DNA from: Mycobacterium sp. BK086
Lineage (GTDB): Bacteria; Actinomycetota; Actinomycetes; Mycobacteriales; Mycobacteriaceae
Direction of reading: 5' to 3'
NCBI GenBank assembly: GCA_004362315.1
Contig: SNWL01000005.1
Span: forward strand, 620,001 to 684,000
DNA: 64,000 bases
Shown: positions 51,145-59,181 of the stretch, in pieces
How the letters are laid out: each line of letters begins with the position of its first letter
How positions within the stretch are numbered: the first letter of the stretch is position 1
Program-made: the position numbers and the translations under genes
The notes under the pieces: generated by a model
Databases searched by the model: none
Told to the model about the DNA's origin: nothing
What the model saw: the letters and a program-made list of their open reading frames with translations, nothing else

Positions 51145-52455
51145 ATGAAGCAGCGGGTGCACTGGTTGGTGATGCACGGGGTGATCCGGGCGCTGGCACG
51201 GGTGGCGGCCCGGCGCGGCGACCCGCAAGCCCGGATGGCGTTCGACCCGGCCGTGCGCACCGACCCGGTCTCCTTCTTCGAAGAGGTGCGCGGTCGCGGG
51301 CCGATGATCCCCACTCGGGTGGGTTTCCTGACCCTCGACCACGCCGTCGCCCACGAGCTGCTGCGGTCCGACGACTTCCGGGTGATCATCCTGGGCGGCA
51401 ACCTCCCCAAGCCGCTGCAGTGGGTGGAGCGTCGCACCCGCGACGATCTGCTGCACCCGCTGCGCCCGCCGTCATTGCTGGCCGTCGAACCGCCCGACCA
51501 CACCCGTTACCGCAAAACCGTGTCGTCGGTGTTCACCTCGCGTGCGGTGACCGCGCTGCGCGATCGGGTTGAGGACACCGCCGCGGAGTTGCTCGACGGA
51601 CTGTCGGACGGACCCGCGGTGGTGGACATCGTCGAGCGCTACTGCGCGCAGCTGCCCGTTTCGGTGATCGGCGACATTCTCGGTGTGCCCGACGCCGACC
51701 GGCCGCGGATCCTCGAATTCGGTGAGCTGGCCGCCCCCAGCCTCGACGTCGGGCTGAGCTGGTCGCAGTATCAGCGAGTGCAGAACGGGCTTGCCGGGTT
51801 CAACGAGTGGCTGTCCGCCCACCTGCGGCACTTGCGCGAGCAGCCCGGCGAGGATCTGATGAGCCAGCTGATCGCGGCCTCTGAGGACGGCAGGCACCTC
51901 GACGAAGCCGAATTGCAAGGGGTTGCCGGGCTGGTGCTCGCCGCCGGTTTCGAGACCACAGTGAACCTGCTGGGCAACGGAATTCGGTTGTTACTGAACT
52001 CCCCCGACCAGCTCGCCCGGTTGCAGGAGGACCCGTCGCTCTGGCCGAATGCCGTCGAAGAGATCTTGCGGCTGGAATCGCCTGTGCAACTGTCGGCCCG
52101 CATCGCACTGCGCGACACCGAGGTTGTCGGCGCCACTGTGCGTGCCGGTGAGATGGTGGCGATCTACCTGGCCGCCGCCAACCGCGATCCCGCTGTCTTC
52201 GAGGATCCGCACCGTTTCGACGTCGGGCGGTCGAATGCCGGTAAGCACCTTGCCTTTTCGGGCGGCAGGCACTTCTGCCTGGGTGCGGCACTGGCGCGAG
52301 CCGAGGGTGAGGTCGGGCTACGCCGGTTCTTCACGCACTTCCCCGACGCGCAGCTCGCCGGGCTCGGCAGCCGGCGCGACACCCGGGTGTTGCGCGGATG
52401 GGCGCAGCTACCGGTCAGCCTCGGCGCGCCCGGACTGATCACCTCGCGGGACTGA
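51145..52455 (+). CDS. cyp140: CYP140-family cytochrome P450
   Basis: The 436-residue P450 matches CYP140A1 (Rv1880c) over HWLVMHGVIRALAR, PPSLLAVEPPDHTRYRKTVS, LEFGELAAPSLDVGL, and the C-terminal SRRDTRVLRGW. I-helix LAAGFETTVN, ExxR in EILR, haem loop FSGGRHFCLG. Substrate unproved. ATG 51145 (MKQRVHW) matches the family start and has a leaderless -10; ATG 51139 is an alternative. It lies 41 bp after cyp124. In M. tuberculosis, CYP124 and CYP140 are far apart, so the tandem is notable. Confidence 0.93.
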   Translation: MKQRVHWLVMHGVIRALARVAARRGDPQARMAFDPAVRTDPVSFFEEVRGRGPMIPTRVGFLTLDHAVAHELLRSDDFRVIILGGNLPKPLQWVERRTRDDLLHPLRPPSLLAVEPPDHTRYRKTVSSVFTSRAVTALRDRVEDTAAELLDGLSDGPAVVDIVERYCAQLPVSVIGDILGVPDADRPRILEFGELAAPSLDVGLSWSQYQRVQNGLAGFNEWLSAHLRHLREQPGEDLMSQLIAASEDGRHLDEAELQGVAGLVLAAGFETTVNLLGNGIRLLLNSPDQLARLQEDPSLWPNAVEEILRLESPVQLSARIALRDTEVVGATVRAGEMVAIYLAAANRDPAVFEDPHRFDVGRSNAGKHLAFSGGRHFCLGAALARAEGEVGLRRFFTHFPDAQLAGLGSRRDTRVLRGWAQLPVSLGAPGLITSRD

Positions 52456-52821
52456 ACCGGCGCGCTCGTCCTCGCTGACGCGCGGGTCCAGCGAGTCGGC
52501 GTGCGACCACTTCTCGTCGAGTTCGTCGCGATGAGCGGCCGCTTCCGTGCGATGCTTCTCGGCGTTCTCCTGCAGGCGGGCCGCTTCGGCGGCCTTGGCT
52601 TCCGCTTCGGCTTGCGCCGCACGAGCTTTGGCGGCAGTCTCGTCGGCCAGCGCCTCGCGGCGCTGCACCTTGGCGTGATCCTGGCGCACTTCCTCGCGGA
52701 TCTCCTCGGCCTGCGCGACTCGGCGGCTGACCTGACGCTTGCGTCCAACCCACACCAGAGCTGCGACGACGATCAGCGCAGCGATCACGGCGACGACAAT
52801 CCACACAGTATTCGAGGCCAT
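52408..52821 (-). CDS. Single-pass membrane protein with coiled-coil tail
   Basis: The 137-residue protein has an N-terminal helix (TVWIVVAVIAALIVVAALVWV) followed by a long, highly charged coiled coil (VAQAEEIREEVRQDHAKVQR, AEAEAKAAEAARLQENAEKH) that should project into the cytoplasm. ATG 52821 with AGGAG 6 bases upstream is used. Its 3' end overlaps the end of cyp140 by 48 bp, an unusually long convergent overlap. Function unknown; a scaffold or shape-related role is inference. Confidence 0.72.
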   Translation of the reverse strand: MASNTVWIVVAVIAALIVVAALVWVGRKRQVSRRVAQAEEIREEVRQDHAKVQRREALADETAAKARAAQAEAEAKAAEAARLQENAEKHRTEAAAHRDELDEKWSHADSLDPRVSEDERAGSVPRGDQSGRAEADR

Positions 52822-52861
52822 CTCGGGCTCCTTCATTGAGCGGGCCGCGGATACGGCACCG

Positions 52862-54001
52862 TCAAATAGCGGCGTTCCCGTCGCGTCCGTGCGTCAAACC
52901 GCTCAGTGCGATCAGCATTCCCGCCGCCGCGCGCGGCCAGGTGAAGGTTTCGGCACGGCGCCGGGCGCAGAATCGCCGCTGCTGTTCGGGACGGTCGATG
53001 ACACCGGCGACGGCCGCGGCGATGGCCTGCGGATCGTTGTCGGCGCACGCGCCGCTGTCGGAGCTCAGGATTTCGGTGAGTGCCGACGTGCGCGACACCA
53101 CCGCCGGGGTCCCGCACGCGAGCGCCTCCAGTGCCGCCAGACCGAACGTTTCGTGCGGGCCCGGCGCCAATGCGACGTCGGCGGTCGCCAGCAGTCTGGC
53201 CACCGCATCGCGCGATTCGATGAACCCGGTGAAGTCCACCGGCAACCTGGCGGCCTGCCGCTCCAGCCTAGGCCGCATCGGTCCGTCGCCGGCGACCACC
53301 AGCCGCGCATCAACTCCCGAATCGCGCAGGGCGGCAAGGGCATCGATGCTGCGGTCGGCCCGTTTCTCCACGGACAGCCGCCCGCAGTGCACGAGCAGGA
53401 CCTGCTCGGGGGCGGCCCAGCGATTGCGGGTCAGCGTGCAGAACCGGTTGGGATGGAACATATCGAGGTCCACGCCCAACGGCACTGTCATCACGTTGGC
53501 GGCACCGATGCGGTCGAACTCCTCACGGGCAAAGCTGGTGGTGCACAACACGGTGTCGTAGTTGGCGGCGGTCCGGCGATTGGCTGCGTCGGCGATGCGG
53601 CGGGCCAGCGGTCTCGGCATGATCTGTCCGGTGAGTCGGTCCAGTCGCTCGTGGGAGATCATCACCGTCGTGACACCGTGGCGGGCACCCCAGCGGCCCA
53701 GGCCGCGCAGGGTGAATCGGTCGGACACCTCGATCGCGTCGGGTGCGAGCTCCGTCAGCAGCGCGGTCACCGGCGCGGGCATGACCGCACGGTATCCCCC
53801 GGTGAGCGGAATCTGTTTGGCAGGCACGGTTATTCGGGTGACTCCGCTCGGCAGCACGGTGTGGGCCGCGCCGGCTCCCGGCACGATCAGGAAGACCTCG
53901 TGCCCGGCGGCGCAGTATTCGGCGCCGAGCCGGTCGACAGCCGTCCGTAGCCCGCCCGACCGGGGCCCGTAGAAGTTCGCGACCTGCGCGACCCTCATCA
54001 T
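52862..54001 (-). CDS. GT4-family glycosyltransferase
   Basis: The 379-residue GT-B enzyme has a Gly-rich N-terminal loop (ANFYGPRSGGLRTAVDRLG), the C-terminal nucleotide-sugar region VVAGDGPMRPRLERQA and the EX7E motif in HETFGLAALEALACGTPAVV. It probably transfers mannose or glucose from a nucleotide donor to a lipid or glycan. It resembles the PimB'/MgtA branch of mycobacterial glycosyltransferases but no close identity is claimed. ATG 54001 or 53998 is the start. Divergent from the F420-type reductase gene. Confidence 0.83.
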   Translation of the reverse strand: MMRVAQVANFYGPRSGGLRTAVDRLGAEYCAAGHEVFLIVPGAGAAHTVLPSGVTRITVPAKQIPLTGGYRAVMPAPVTALLTELAPDAIEVSDRFTLRGLGRWGARHGVTTVMISHERLDRLTGQIMPRPLARRIADAANRRTAANYDTVLCTTSFAREEFDRIGAANVMTVPLGVDLDMFHPNRFCTLTRNRWAAPEQVLLVHCGRLSVEKRADRSIDALAALRDSGVDARLVVAGDGPMRPRLERQAARLPVDFTGFIESRDAVARLLATADVALAPGPHETFGLAALEALACGTPAVVSRTSALTEILSSDSGACADNDPQAIAAAVAGVIDRPEQQRRFCARRRAETFTWPRAAAGMLIALSGLTHGRDGNAAI

Positions 54002-54087
54002 GGGCCTAGCTGAACCCGTTGCGGTGTGCGCATGGCGACGTCCGCCCTGCGGTGTCCTGAACACGCGGTGAACAGCCACAATTGGAC

Positions 54088-54093
54088 TACCGT
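54088..54093 (+). promoter_or_regulatory. -10 element of leaderless deazaflavin-reductase gene
   Basis: TACCGT (TAnnnT) ends 7 bases before GTG 54101. Confidence 0.5.
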
Positions 54094-54100
54094 TGATCAC

Positions 54101-54448
54101 GTGCAGATTTCCGGTGTGTTCCAGGCGGCGGCGCGCGTCGTGAACCGAGGTGCCACCGCCTTGATCACCTCACCGCGGTGGGGCCGGATCGTCGGGCTGG
54201 GGCTGACCACCATCCGGTACACCGGCAGGCGCAGCGGGCGCATCGTCGAGCTACCGGTCGGCTACCGCCGCAAGGGTGAGGACATCCTGATCCGGGTGGC
54301 CATGCCGGACGGCAAGAAGTGGTGGCGCAATTTCACCGGCGAGGGCGCGCCGCTGACGATTCTGCTGGGCGGCACCGACCGGCCCGGCCACGCGGTCGCC
54401 ACAAGAGACACCCGGGGCCGGGTCACGGTCACCGTGCGGCTCGACTAG
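54101..54448 (+). CDS. F420-dependent deazaflavin oxidoreductase (Ddn/nitroreductase-like)
   Basis: The 115-residue protein is a small split-barrel with the F420-reductase pattern: ALITSPRWGRIVGLGLTTIR, YTGRRSGRIVELPVGYRR and KKWWRNFTGEGAPLTILL. Such proteins use reduced F420 to reduce quinones or nitro compounds (Ddn family). It is shorter than Ddn at the N-terminus. GTG 54101 with a TACCGT -10 fits leaderless initiation. Its stop overlaps the convergent lipoprotein gene by 4 bp. Confidence 0.82.
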   Translation: MQISGVFQAAARVVNRGATALITSPRWGRIVGLGLTTIRYTGRRSGRIVELPVGYRRKGEDILIRVAMPDGKKWWRNFTGEGAPLTILLGGTDRPGHAVATRDTRGRVTVTVRLD

Positions 54449-55356
54449 AGGTTGCGAGAAAACCAGTCCTGCAAGCGAGTCCACGCGTCGGCGGCGGCCA
54501 CAGGGTTGTAGCGCGGCCCGGAGTCATTGAAGAACGCGTGATCGGCGTCGGGCTCGACGACGAGATCGTTGACCAGACCGGCCTGATCCAGCGCCGCTTT
54601 GGCGGCCGGCTCCGACGATGTGACGCGCTGGTCCAGTGCCCCGTAGAGCCCGAGCACGGCAGTGTTCTTCGATCCGGAGAAGTTCGGATTGTCGGGCAGT
54701 GGGCCGTAGAACGGCACCGCCGCGGCCAGTCGCGGCTCGCCGGCGGCCAGCATGCGCCACACCAGTCCGCCGCCGAAGCAGAAGCCGACGACGGCGAGTT
54801 TCTGATCCGGCGACCGGCGGGCCAGCTCGTCGAGGCCCGACTTGAGATCGGCGACGAAGCGGTCGGGCGCGATGTTGCCCAGGGCAGCCGTGGCAGCGGC
54901 CGGATCGCTGAATGTGGCGGTGCCGCCTTCTTCGGACAGCAGGTCGATGGCCAGCGCGGAGTAGCCGATGCCGGCCAGTCGGCCGGCGACCGAGCGGACC
55001 CAGTCGTTGAGCCCCTTGTTCTCGTGAATCACCAGGACCGCTCCGCGGGGCGTGGCGGCCTGCGCCCAGGCGCCCTGCAGCTGCGCGGTGGGCCCCGGCC
55101 AGGTGATCGGTGTGGTGGGCAGCGCACCGGCCATCCCCGGCGGCGGCGCCGCGGAGGTCGGTGCGGACGGTGATGTGGACGGTGCGGGCGCGGCGGGTTT
55201 CGGTTTGTCGGAGGCGCACGCGGCGATCAGCGAGCTCGCGGCGGCGGTGCCCACGCCCAGCAGCGCCAGGCGCCGCAGGGCTTCTCGGCGGCTCAGCAGG
55301 CCGTCGACGTGATCGGTGGCGATCTCTTCGGCGATGTAGCGCTGTAGCGGAGTCAC
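54445..55356 (-). CDS. Dienelactone-hydrolase-type lipoprotein with Tat motif
   Basis: The 303-residue protein has a twin-arginine signal with lipobox (LSRREALRRLALLG, SLIAACASD), a Pro/Ser linker, then a dienelactone-hydrolase fold: VLVIHENKGLNDWVRSVA, nucleophile Cys in VVGFCFGGGLVWRM, and an acid and His in DADHAFFND. The linker suggests it is tethered at the outer face of the membrane. GTG 55356 is chosen over 55419 because the longer start runs across the divergent promoter. Substrate unknown, likely an ester or lactone. Confidence 0.82.
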   Translation of the reverse strand: MTPLQRYIAEEIATDHVDGLLSRREALRRLALLGVGTAAASSLIAACASDKPKPAAPAPSTSPSAPTSAAPPPGMAGALPTTPITWPGPTAQLQGAWAQAATPRGAVLVIHENKGLNDWVRSVAGRLAGIGYSALAIDLLSEEGGTATFSDPAAATAALGNIAPDRFVADLKSGLDELARRSPDQKLAVVGFCFGGGLVWRMLAAGEPRLAAAVPFYGPLPDNPNFSGSKNTAVLGLYGALDQRVTSSEPAAKAALDQAGLVNDLVVEPDADHAFFNDSGPRYNPVAAADAWTRLQDWFSRNL

Positions 55357-55421
55357 CTTGGCGAGTATGCCTCCGATGGGTAAGCGTGAGCTGAAAGCAT
55401 GATCGGACGGAGGTGGCAATC

Positions 55422-55934
55422 GTGGCAGAGCATGAGGTGATCCCCGGTTCTGAGGCGTTCGAAAGGATCGTGGGGCTGCTGGATTACCCGATGTTCGTGG
55501 TGACGACCCGAGTCGGCGACGAGCGCGCCGGGTGTCTGGTCGGCTTCAGCAGCCAGGTGTCGATCAACCCGCCTCGCTATCTGGTCGGGCTGTCCAAGCG
55601 CAACCACACCTACCGGGTCGCCGAGAGCGGCGCGACACACCTGGCGGTGCATCTGTTGGGCGAAGAACACCGCGAGCTTGCCCGGCTGTTCGGAAGTGAG
55701 ACCGGCGACCGGATCGACAAGTTCAGCCGGTGCCGGTGGTCAGACGGCCCCGAGGGTCTGCCGATCCTCACCGATGCCGCCGCGTGGTTCGCCGGGCACA
55801 TCCTCCAGCGGTTCGACCTGGGCGACCACGTCGGGCACCTGACCGAGCCGGTGTTCGGCGCCGCGCCGAAACGGTTCGGGGACCTGGTGACGTTCGCCGA
55901 CGTCAAGGACCTGGAGCCGGGTCATGAGGCCTGA
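55422..55934 (+). CDS. Flavin reductase-like FMN-binding protein
   Basis: The 170-residue protein has the flavin-reductase split barrel: LLDYPMFVVTTRVGDERAGC, GFSSQVSINPPRYLVGLS, THLAVHLLGEEHRELARLFG and GLPILTDAAAWFAGHI. These proteins supply reduced flavin to monooxygenases or reduce it directly. GTG 55422 is chosen because GGAGG lies 8 bases upstream; GTG 55413 would overlap that sequence. Overlap of 11 bp with the SDR gene indicates an operon of four genes to 59119. Confidence 0.83.
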   Translation: MAEHEVIPGSEAFERIVGLLDYPMFVVTTRVGDERAGCLVGFSSQVSINPPRYLVGLSKRNHTYRVAESGATHLAVHLLGEEHRELARLFGSETGDRIDKFSRCRWSDGPEGLPILTDAAAWFAGHILQRFDLGDHVGHLTEPVFGAAPKRFGDLVTFADVKDLEPGHEA

Positions 55935-56799
55935 TCTGATTGCTGTGGTGGCCGGTGCCACCCGGGGTGCCGGCCGGGGAATCGCGGCCGCCTTGGGTGA
56001 GGCGGGAGCGACCGTCATCTGCACCGGTCGCAGCAGCGAGACAGGCCGGGGCGGATCGGACTACGACCGGCCCGAGACCATCGAAGGCACCGCCGCGATT
56101 GTCGATGAGCTGGGCGGAACAGGTGTGGCTGCCCAAGTCGACCACCTCGACCCCGAGCAAGTCCGTGGGCTGGCTGACCGGATACGCGCCGACTTCGGCC
56201 GGATCGACGTGCTGGTCAACGACATCTGGGGCGCCGAGATCCTCAAGGGCGGCCCCGCGAGCTGGAATCGACCGATCTGGGAGCACGACATCGACGACGG
56301 GCTGCGCATCCTGCGGCTGGGAATCGACACCCATCTGATCACCTCCCACGCACTGCTGCCGTTGCTGGTGCAGCAACCCGGTGGCCTACTTGTCGAAATC
56401 ACCGATGGCACAGCCGAATACAACGCAACGAACTACCGGCTGTCGGTGTTCTATGACGCGGTGAAATGTGCGGTGAACCGGATGGCCTTCTCGCTCGGGC
56501 ATGAACTGACGCCGTACGGCGCGACGGCGGTGGCCATCACCCCGGGGTGGTTGCGTTCGGAGATGATGCTGGACAACTACGGCGTCACCGAGCAGAACTG
56601 GCGAGATGCGACCGCACCGCCGGGTTTCGCCGAATCGGAGACGCCGCGCTACGTCGGTCGGGCGGTCGCGGCGATCGCCGCTGACCCGCACCGATCGCGC
56701 TGGCACCAGCGCTCGGTGACGGCCGGGGAGCTGGCCCGCGAGTACGGCTTCACCGATCTCGACGGGCGCCGGCCGGACGCCTGGTCAGGGCCGAAGTAA
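55924..56799 (+). CDS. SDR-family oxidoreductase
   Basis: The 291-residue SDR has VVAGATRGAGRGIAAAL (cofactor site), VLVNDIWGAE and a longer substrate loop with NYRLSVFYDAVKCA (YxxxK-type motif in an altered context). It resembles the extended-loop SDRs of catabolic clusters. The short insertion after the cofactor strand (SETGRGGSDYDRP) is distinctive. It overlaps the flavin reductase gene by 11 bp. Substrate unknown; a hydroxy-ketone or acyl intermediate is inferred from the operon. Confidence 0.82.
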   Translation: MRPDLIAVVAGATRGAGRGIAAALGEAGATVICTGRSSETGRGGSDYDRPETIEGTAAIVDELGGTGVAAQVDHLDPEQVRGLADRIRADFGRIDVLVNDIWGAEILKGGPASWNRPIWEHDIDDGLRILRLGIDTHLITSHALLPLLVQQPGGLLVEITDGTAEYNATNYRLSVFYDAVKCAVNRMAFSLGHELTPYGATAVAITPGWLRSEMMLDNYGVTEQNWRDATAPPGFAESETPRYVGRAVAAIAADPHRSRWHQRSVTAGELAREYGFTDLDGRRPDAWSGPK

Positions 56800-56828
56800 A
56801 CAGATCCAAGAAAGTGTCCACTAAATCG

Positions 56829-56857
56829 TTGACACCTGTCCTGGCAAACGGTTCTAT
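56829..56857 (+). promoter_or_regulatory. Strong internal promoter before D-aminoacylase gene
   Basis: TTGACA (56829-56834), a 17-base spacer and TTCTAT (56852-56857) give an almost ideal SigA-type promoter. It ends 8 bases before GTG 56866, so the mRNA would be leaderless. It lies in the 66-bp gap after the SDR stop. Confidence 0.6.
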
Positions 56858-56865
56858 TGACGCTC

Positions 56866-58659
56866 GTGACATACGACACGATCATCCGCAACGGCCGCTG
56901 GTTCGACGGGACGGGTGCCCCGTCCGGGATCCGGGACATCGGCATCCGGGATGGCCGCGTCGAAACGGTCAGCCTGCGCCCCCTCGACGTGACGGGGTGT
57001 GACGACGTCGTCGACGCCGCAGGTAAGTGGGTGATGCCGGGCATGGTTGATGTCCACACCCACTACGACGTTGAGGTGCTCGGCGGTCCGGGCCTACCGG
57101 AATCGGTGCGTCACGGCGTCACCACCGTCCTGCTCGGTTCCTGTTCGCTGTCGACCATCCACGTCGGCGGCAGCGACGCCGGCGATCTCTTCGGGCGGGT
57201 CGAGGCCATCCCGCGCGAGCACGTCATCGCCGCCATCGACGGCGCCAAGACATGGAGCACCGCCGAGCAATACGTGCAGGCGCTGGAGTCGCGGCCGCTG
57301 GGCCCGAATATCGCGGCGTTCATCGGCCACTCCGATATGCGCACGGCCGTCATGGGATTGGATCGCGCCACCCGCAATGATGTGCGCCCCGACAAGGGCC
57401 AGCAATCCCGGATGGAGCGCATGCTCGCCGAGGCGCTCGACGCCGGGTTCGTCGGATTGTCCTCGCAGCAGTTGCTGTTCGACAAGATCGACGGCGAGAC
57501 CTGCCGGTCTCGCACGCTGCCGTCGACCTACGCCAAGCCCCGCGAGTTGCGCCGGCTCAAGTCGCTGCTGCGCAAGCGCGGCCGGGTGCTGCAGTCGGGT
57601 CCCGACATCCAGAACCCGCTCAACTTGATTTCGCAAGTGGCGCAATCACTTCCCGTGCTGCGGGACAAACTGAAGACCAGCCTGCTGTCGGCGGCCGACG
57701 TCAAGGCCAATCCGTTCGCGATCCTGATCATGGGGCCACTGGCCAAGGCGGCCAACACGTTCGGCGGTGATTTCCGCTGGCAGCACCTGCCGGTGCCGTT
57801 CGAGGTGTACGCCGACGGTATCGACCTGGTGGTGTTCGAGGAGTTCGGATCGGGTGCGGCAGCGCTGCATCTGCGCGACGAGGTCGAGCGCAACGCTCTG
57901 CTCAGCGACGAGAACTACCGGCGCCAGTTCCGCAAGGATTACGACAACAAGTTCGGGGTCCGGGTCTGGCATCGCGACTTCTTCGACGCCGAGATCGTCG
58001 GCTGCCCTGACGAATCCGTGGTGGGCAAGTCCTTCGGGCAGGTCGGTGAGGGCCGCGGCGGGTTGCATCCGGTCGATGCGTTCCTGGACCTCGTGCTCGA
58101 GCACGGCGAGAAGCTGCGCTGGCGCACCACCATTTCCAACCACCGCCCCGAGGTGCTCAAGAAGCTCGCCAAGGACCCGGGCATCCAGATGGGCTTCTCC
58201 GATGCCGGTGCGCACCTGCGCAACATGGCGTTCTACAACTACGGCCTGCGGCTGCTGCGGCACGTGCGTGACGCCGACCGCAGCGGACGGCCCTTCATGT
58301 CCGTCGAGCAGGCCGTGCACCGGATGACGGGCGAGCTGGCCGACTGGTACCAGATCGATGCCGGTCACCTGCGCGTCGGTGATCGCGCCGACCTTGTGAT
58401 CGTGAACCCCACTCAGCTGGACAGTCGCCTCGACGACTACGCCGAGAACCCCGTCCAGCAGTACGGCGGGCTGCCCAGGATGGTCAATCGCAATGACGAC
58501 GCCGTCGAGCTGGTGCTGATCGGCGGGCGAGCGGTGGTCCGCAACGGCCAGCCGACCGACGTGCTCGGTGCCCAGCGCACCGGCAGTTTCCTACGGGTGG
58601 GCCGGGCCACGCCGGCACCCCGAACGACGACGGAATCGGAGCTGGCCCATGTCAATTGA
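56866..58659 (+). CDS. N-acyl-D-amino-acid deacylase-type amidohydrolase
   Basis: The 597-residue protein has the amidohydrolase core: IIRNGRWFDGTGAPSGIRDI at the start, metal-binding VDVHTHYDVE, HRPEVLKKLAKDPG, IQMGFSDAGAHLRNMA and the closing GHLRVGDRADLVIVNP. Layout and length fit D-aminoacylase/DAN deacylase or related mycobacterial deacylases. GTG 56866 with a strong promoter upstream is preferred over TTG 56857, which lies inside the -10. The epoxide-hydrolase-like gene overlaps its stop by 11 bp. Substrate is not provable. Confidence 0.85.
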   Translation: MTYDTIIRNGRWFDGTGAPSGIRDIGIRDGRVETVSLRPLDVTGCDDVVDAAGKWVMPGMVDVHTHYDVEVLGGPGLPESVRHGVTTVLLGSCSLSTIHVGGSDAGDLFGRVEAIPREHVIAAIDGAKTWSTAEQYVQALESRPLGPNIAAFIGHSDMRTAVMGLDRATRNDVRPDKGQQSRMERMLAEALDAGFVGLSSQQLLFDKIDGETCRSRTLPSTYAKPRELRRLKSLLRKRGRVLQSGPDIQNPLNLISQVAQSLPVLRDKLKTSLLSAADVKANPFAILIMGPLAKAANTFGGDFRWQHLPVPFEVYADGIDLVVFEEFGSGAAALHLRDEVERNALLSDENYRRQFRKDYDNKFGVRVWHRDFFDAEIVGCPDESVVGKSFGQVGEGRGGLHPVDAFLDLVLEHGEKLRWRTTISNHRPEVLKKLAKDPGIQMGFSDAGAHLRNMAFYNYGLRLLRHVRDADRSGRPFMSVEQAVHRMTGELADWYQIDAGHLRVGDRADLVIVNPTQLDSRLDDYAENPVQQYGGLPRMVNRNDDAVELVLIGGRAVVRNGQPTDVLGAQRTGSFLRVGRATPAPRTTTESELAHVN

Positions 58660-59119
58660 CACTTCGGCGGTACCCACCGAGGTCGCCCAGACCGTACTGG
58701 GCATGTGGAAGGCGTTGTCCAACCGCGACTGGGAGACGCTCAAGACCTTCCTGTCCGATGACTGCATCTACGTCGACATGCCCGTCGGTCCGATCGCGGC
58801 CGCGCGCGGACCCGAGGACATCGTCAAGCGGCTGAAGATCGGGCTGGAGCCCTTGGCCGGCTACGAAAACCACGACGGCGTCCTGGTGAGCAACGGCGTG
58901 GACACCATGTACGAGCATTCCGAAACCTGGACGTTCAAGACAGGTGAACAGGGTGTCCTGCGCTTCGTCACGGTGCACAAGGTGGTCGACGGCAAGATCA
59001 CGCTGTGGAAGGACTACTGGGATATGAACGGGCTGACGGGCTTCGCCCCGCCGACCTGGCTCGAGGACCTGGCGTCGGCCGACATGTCGTGGATGTTCGA
59101 CGCCACCGGATTGATCTGA
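58649..59119 (+). CDS. SnoaL/limonene-epoxide-hydrolase-like protein
   Basis: The 156-residue NTF2-fold protein has a long N-terminal helix (AQTVLGMWKALSNRDWETLK), FLSDDCIYVDMPVGPIAAAR and a C-terminal VTVHKVVDGKITLWKDYWDM, the pattern of limonene-1,2-epoxide hydrolase and mycobacterial EphG-like proteins, with Asp residues in the pocket (KDYWD). It may open an epoxide made by a monooxygenase, or be a cyclase/isomerase. It is the last gene of the operon and is followed by a strong hairpin. Confidence 0.8.
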   Translation: MSIDTSAVPTEVAQTVLGMWKALSNRDWETLKTFLSDDCIYVDMPVGPIAAARGPEDIVKRLKIGLEPLAGYENHDGVLVSNGVDTMYEHSETWTFKTGEQGVLRFVTVHKVVDGKITLWKDYWDMNGLTGFAPPTWLEDLASADMSWMFDATGLI

Positions 59120-59136
59120 GCCACCGATTCGATGGC

Positions 59137-59168
59137 CCACGGTGACCGCCACATGACGGCCACCGTGG
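59137..59168. terminator. Bidirectional hairpin between convergent genes
   Basis: Two 12-base arms (59137-59148, 59157-59168) pair with one A:C mismatch around an 8-base loop. It lies between genes ending at 59119 and 59182 and should serve both strands. Confidence 0.75.
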
Positions 59169-59181
59169 ACACCCCCGAACG

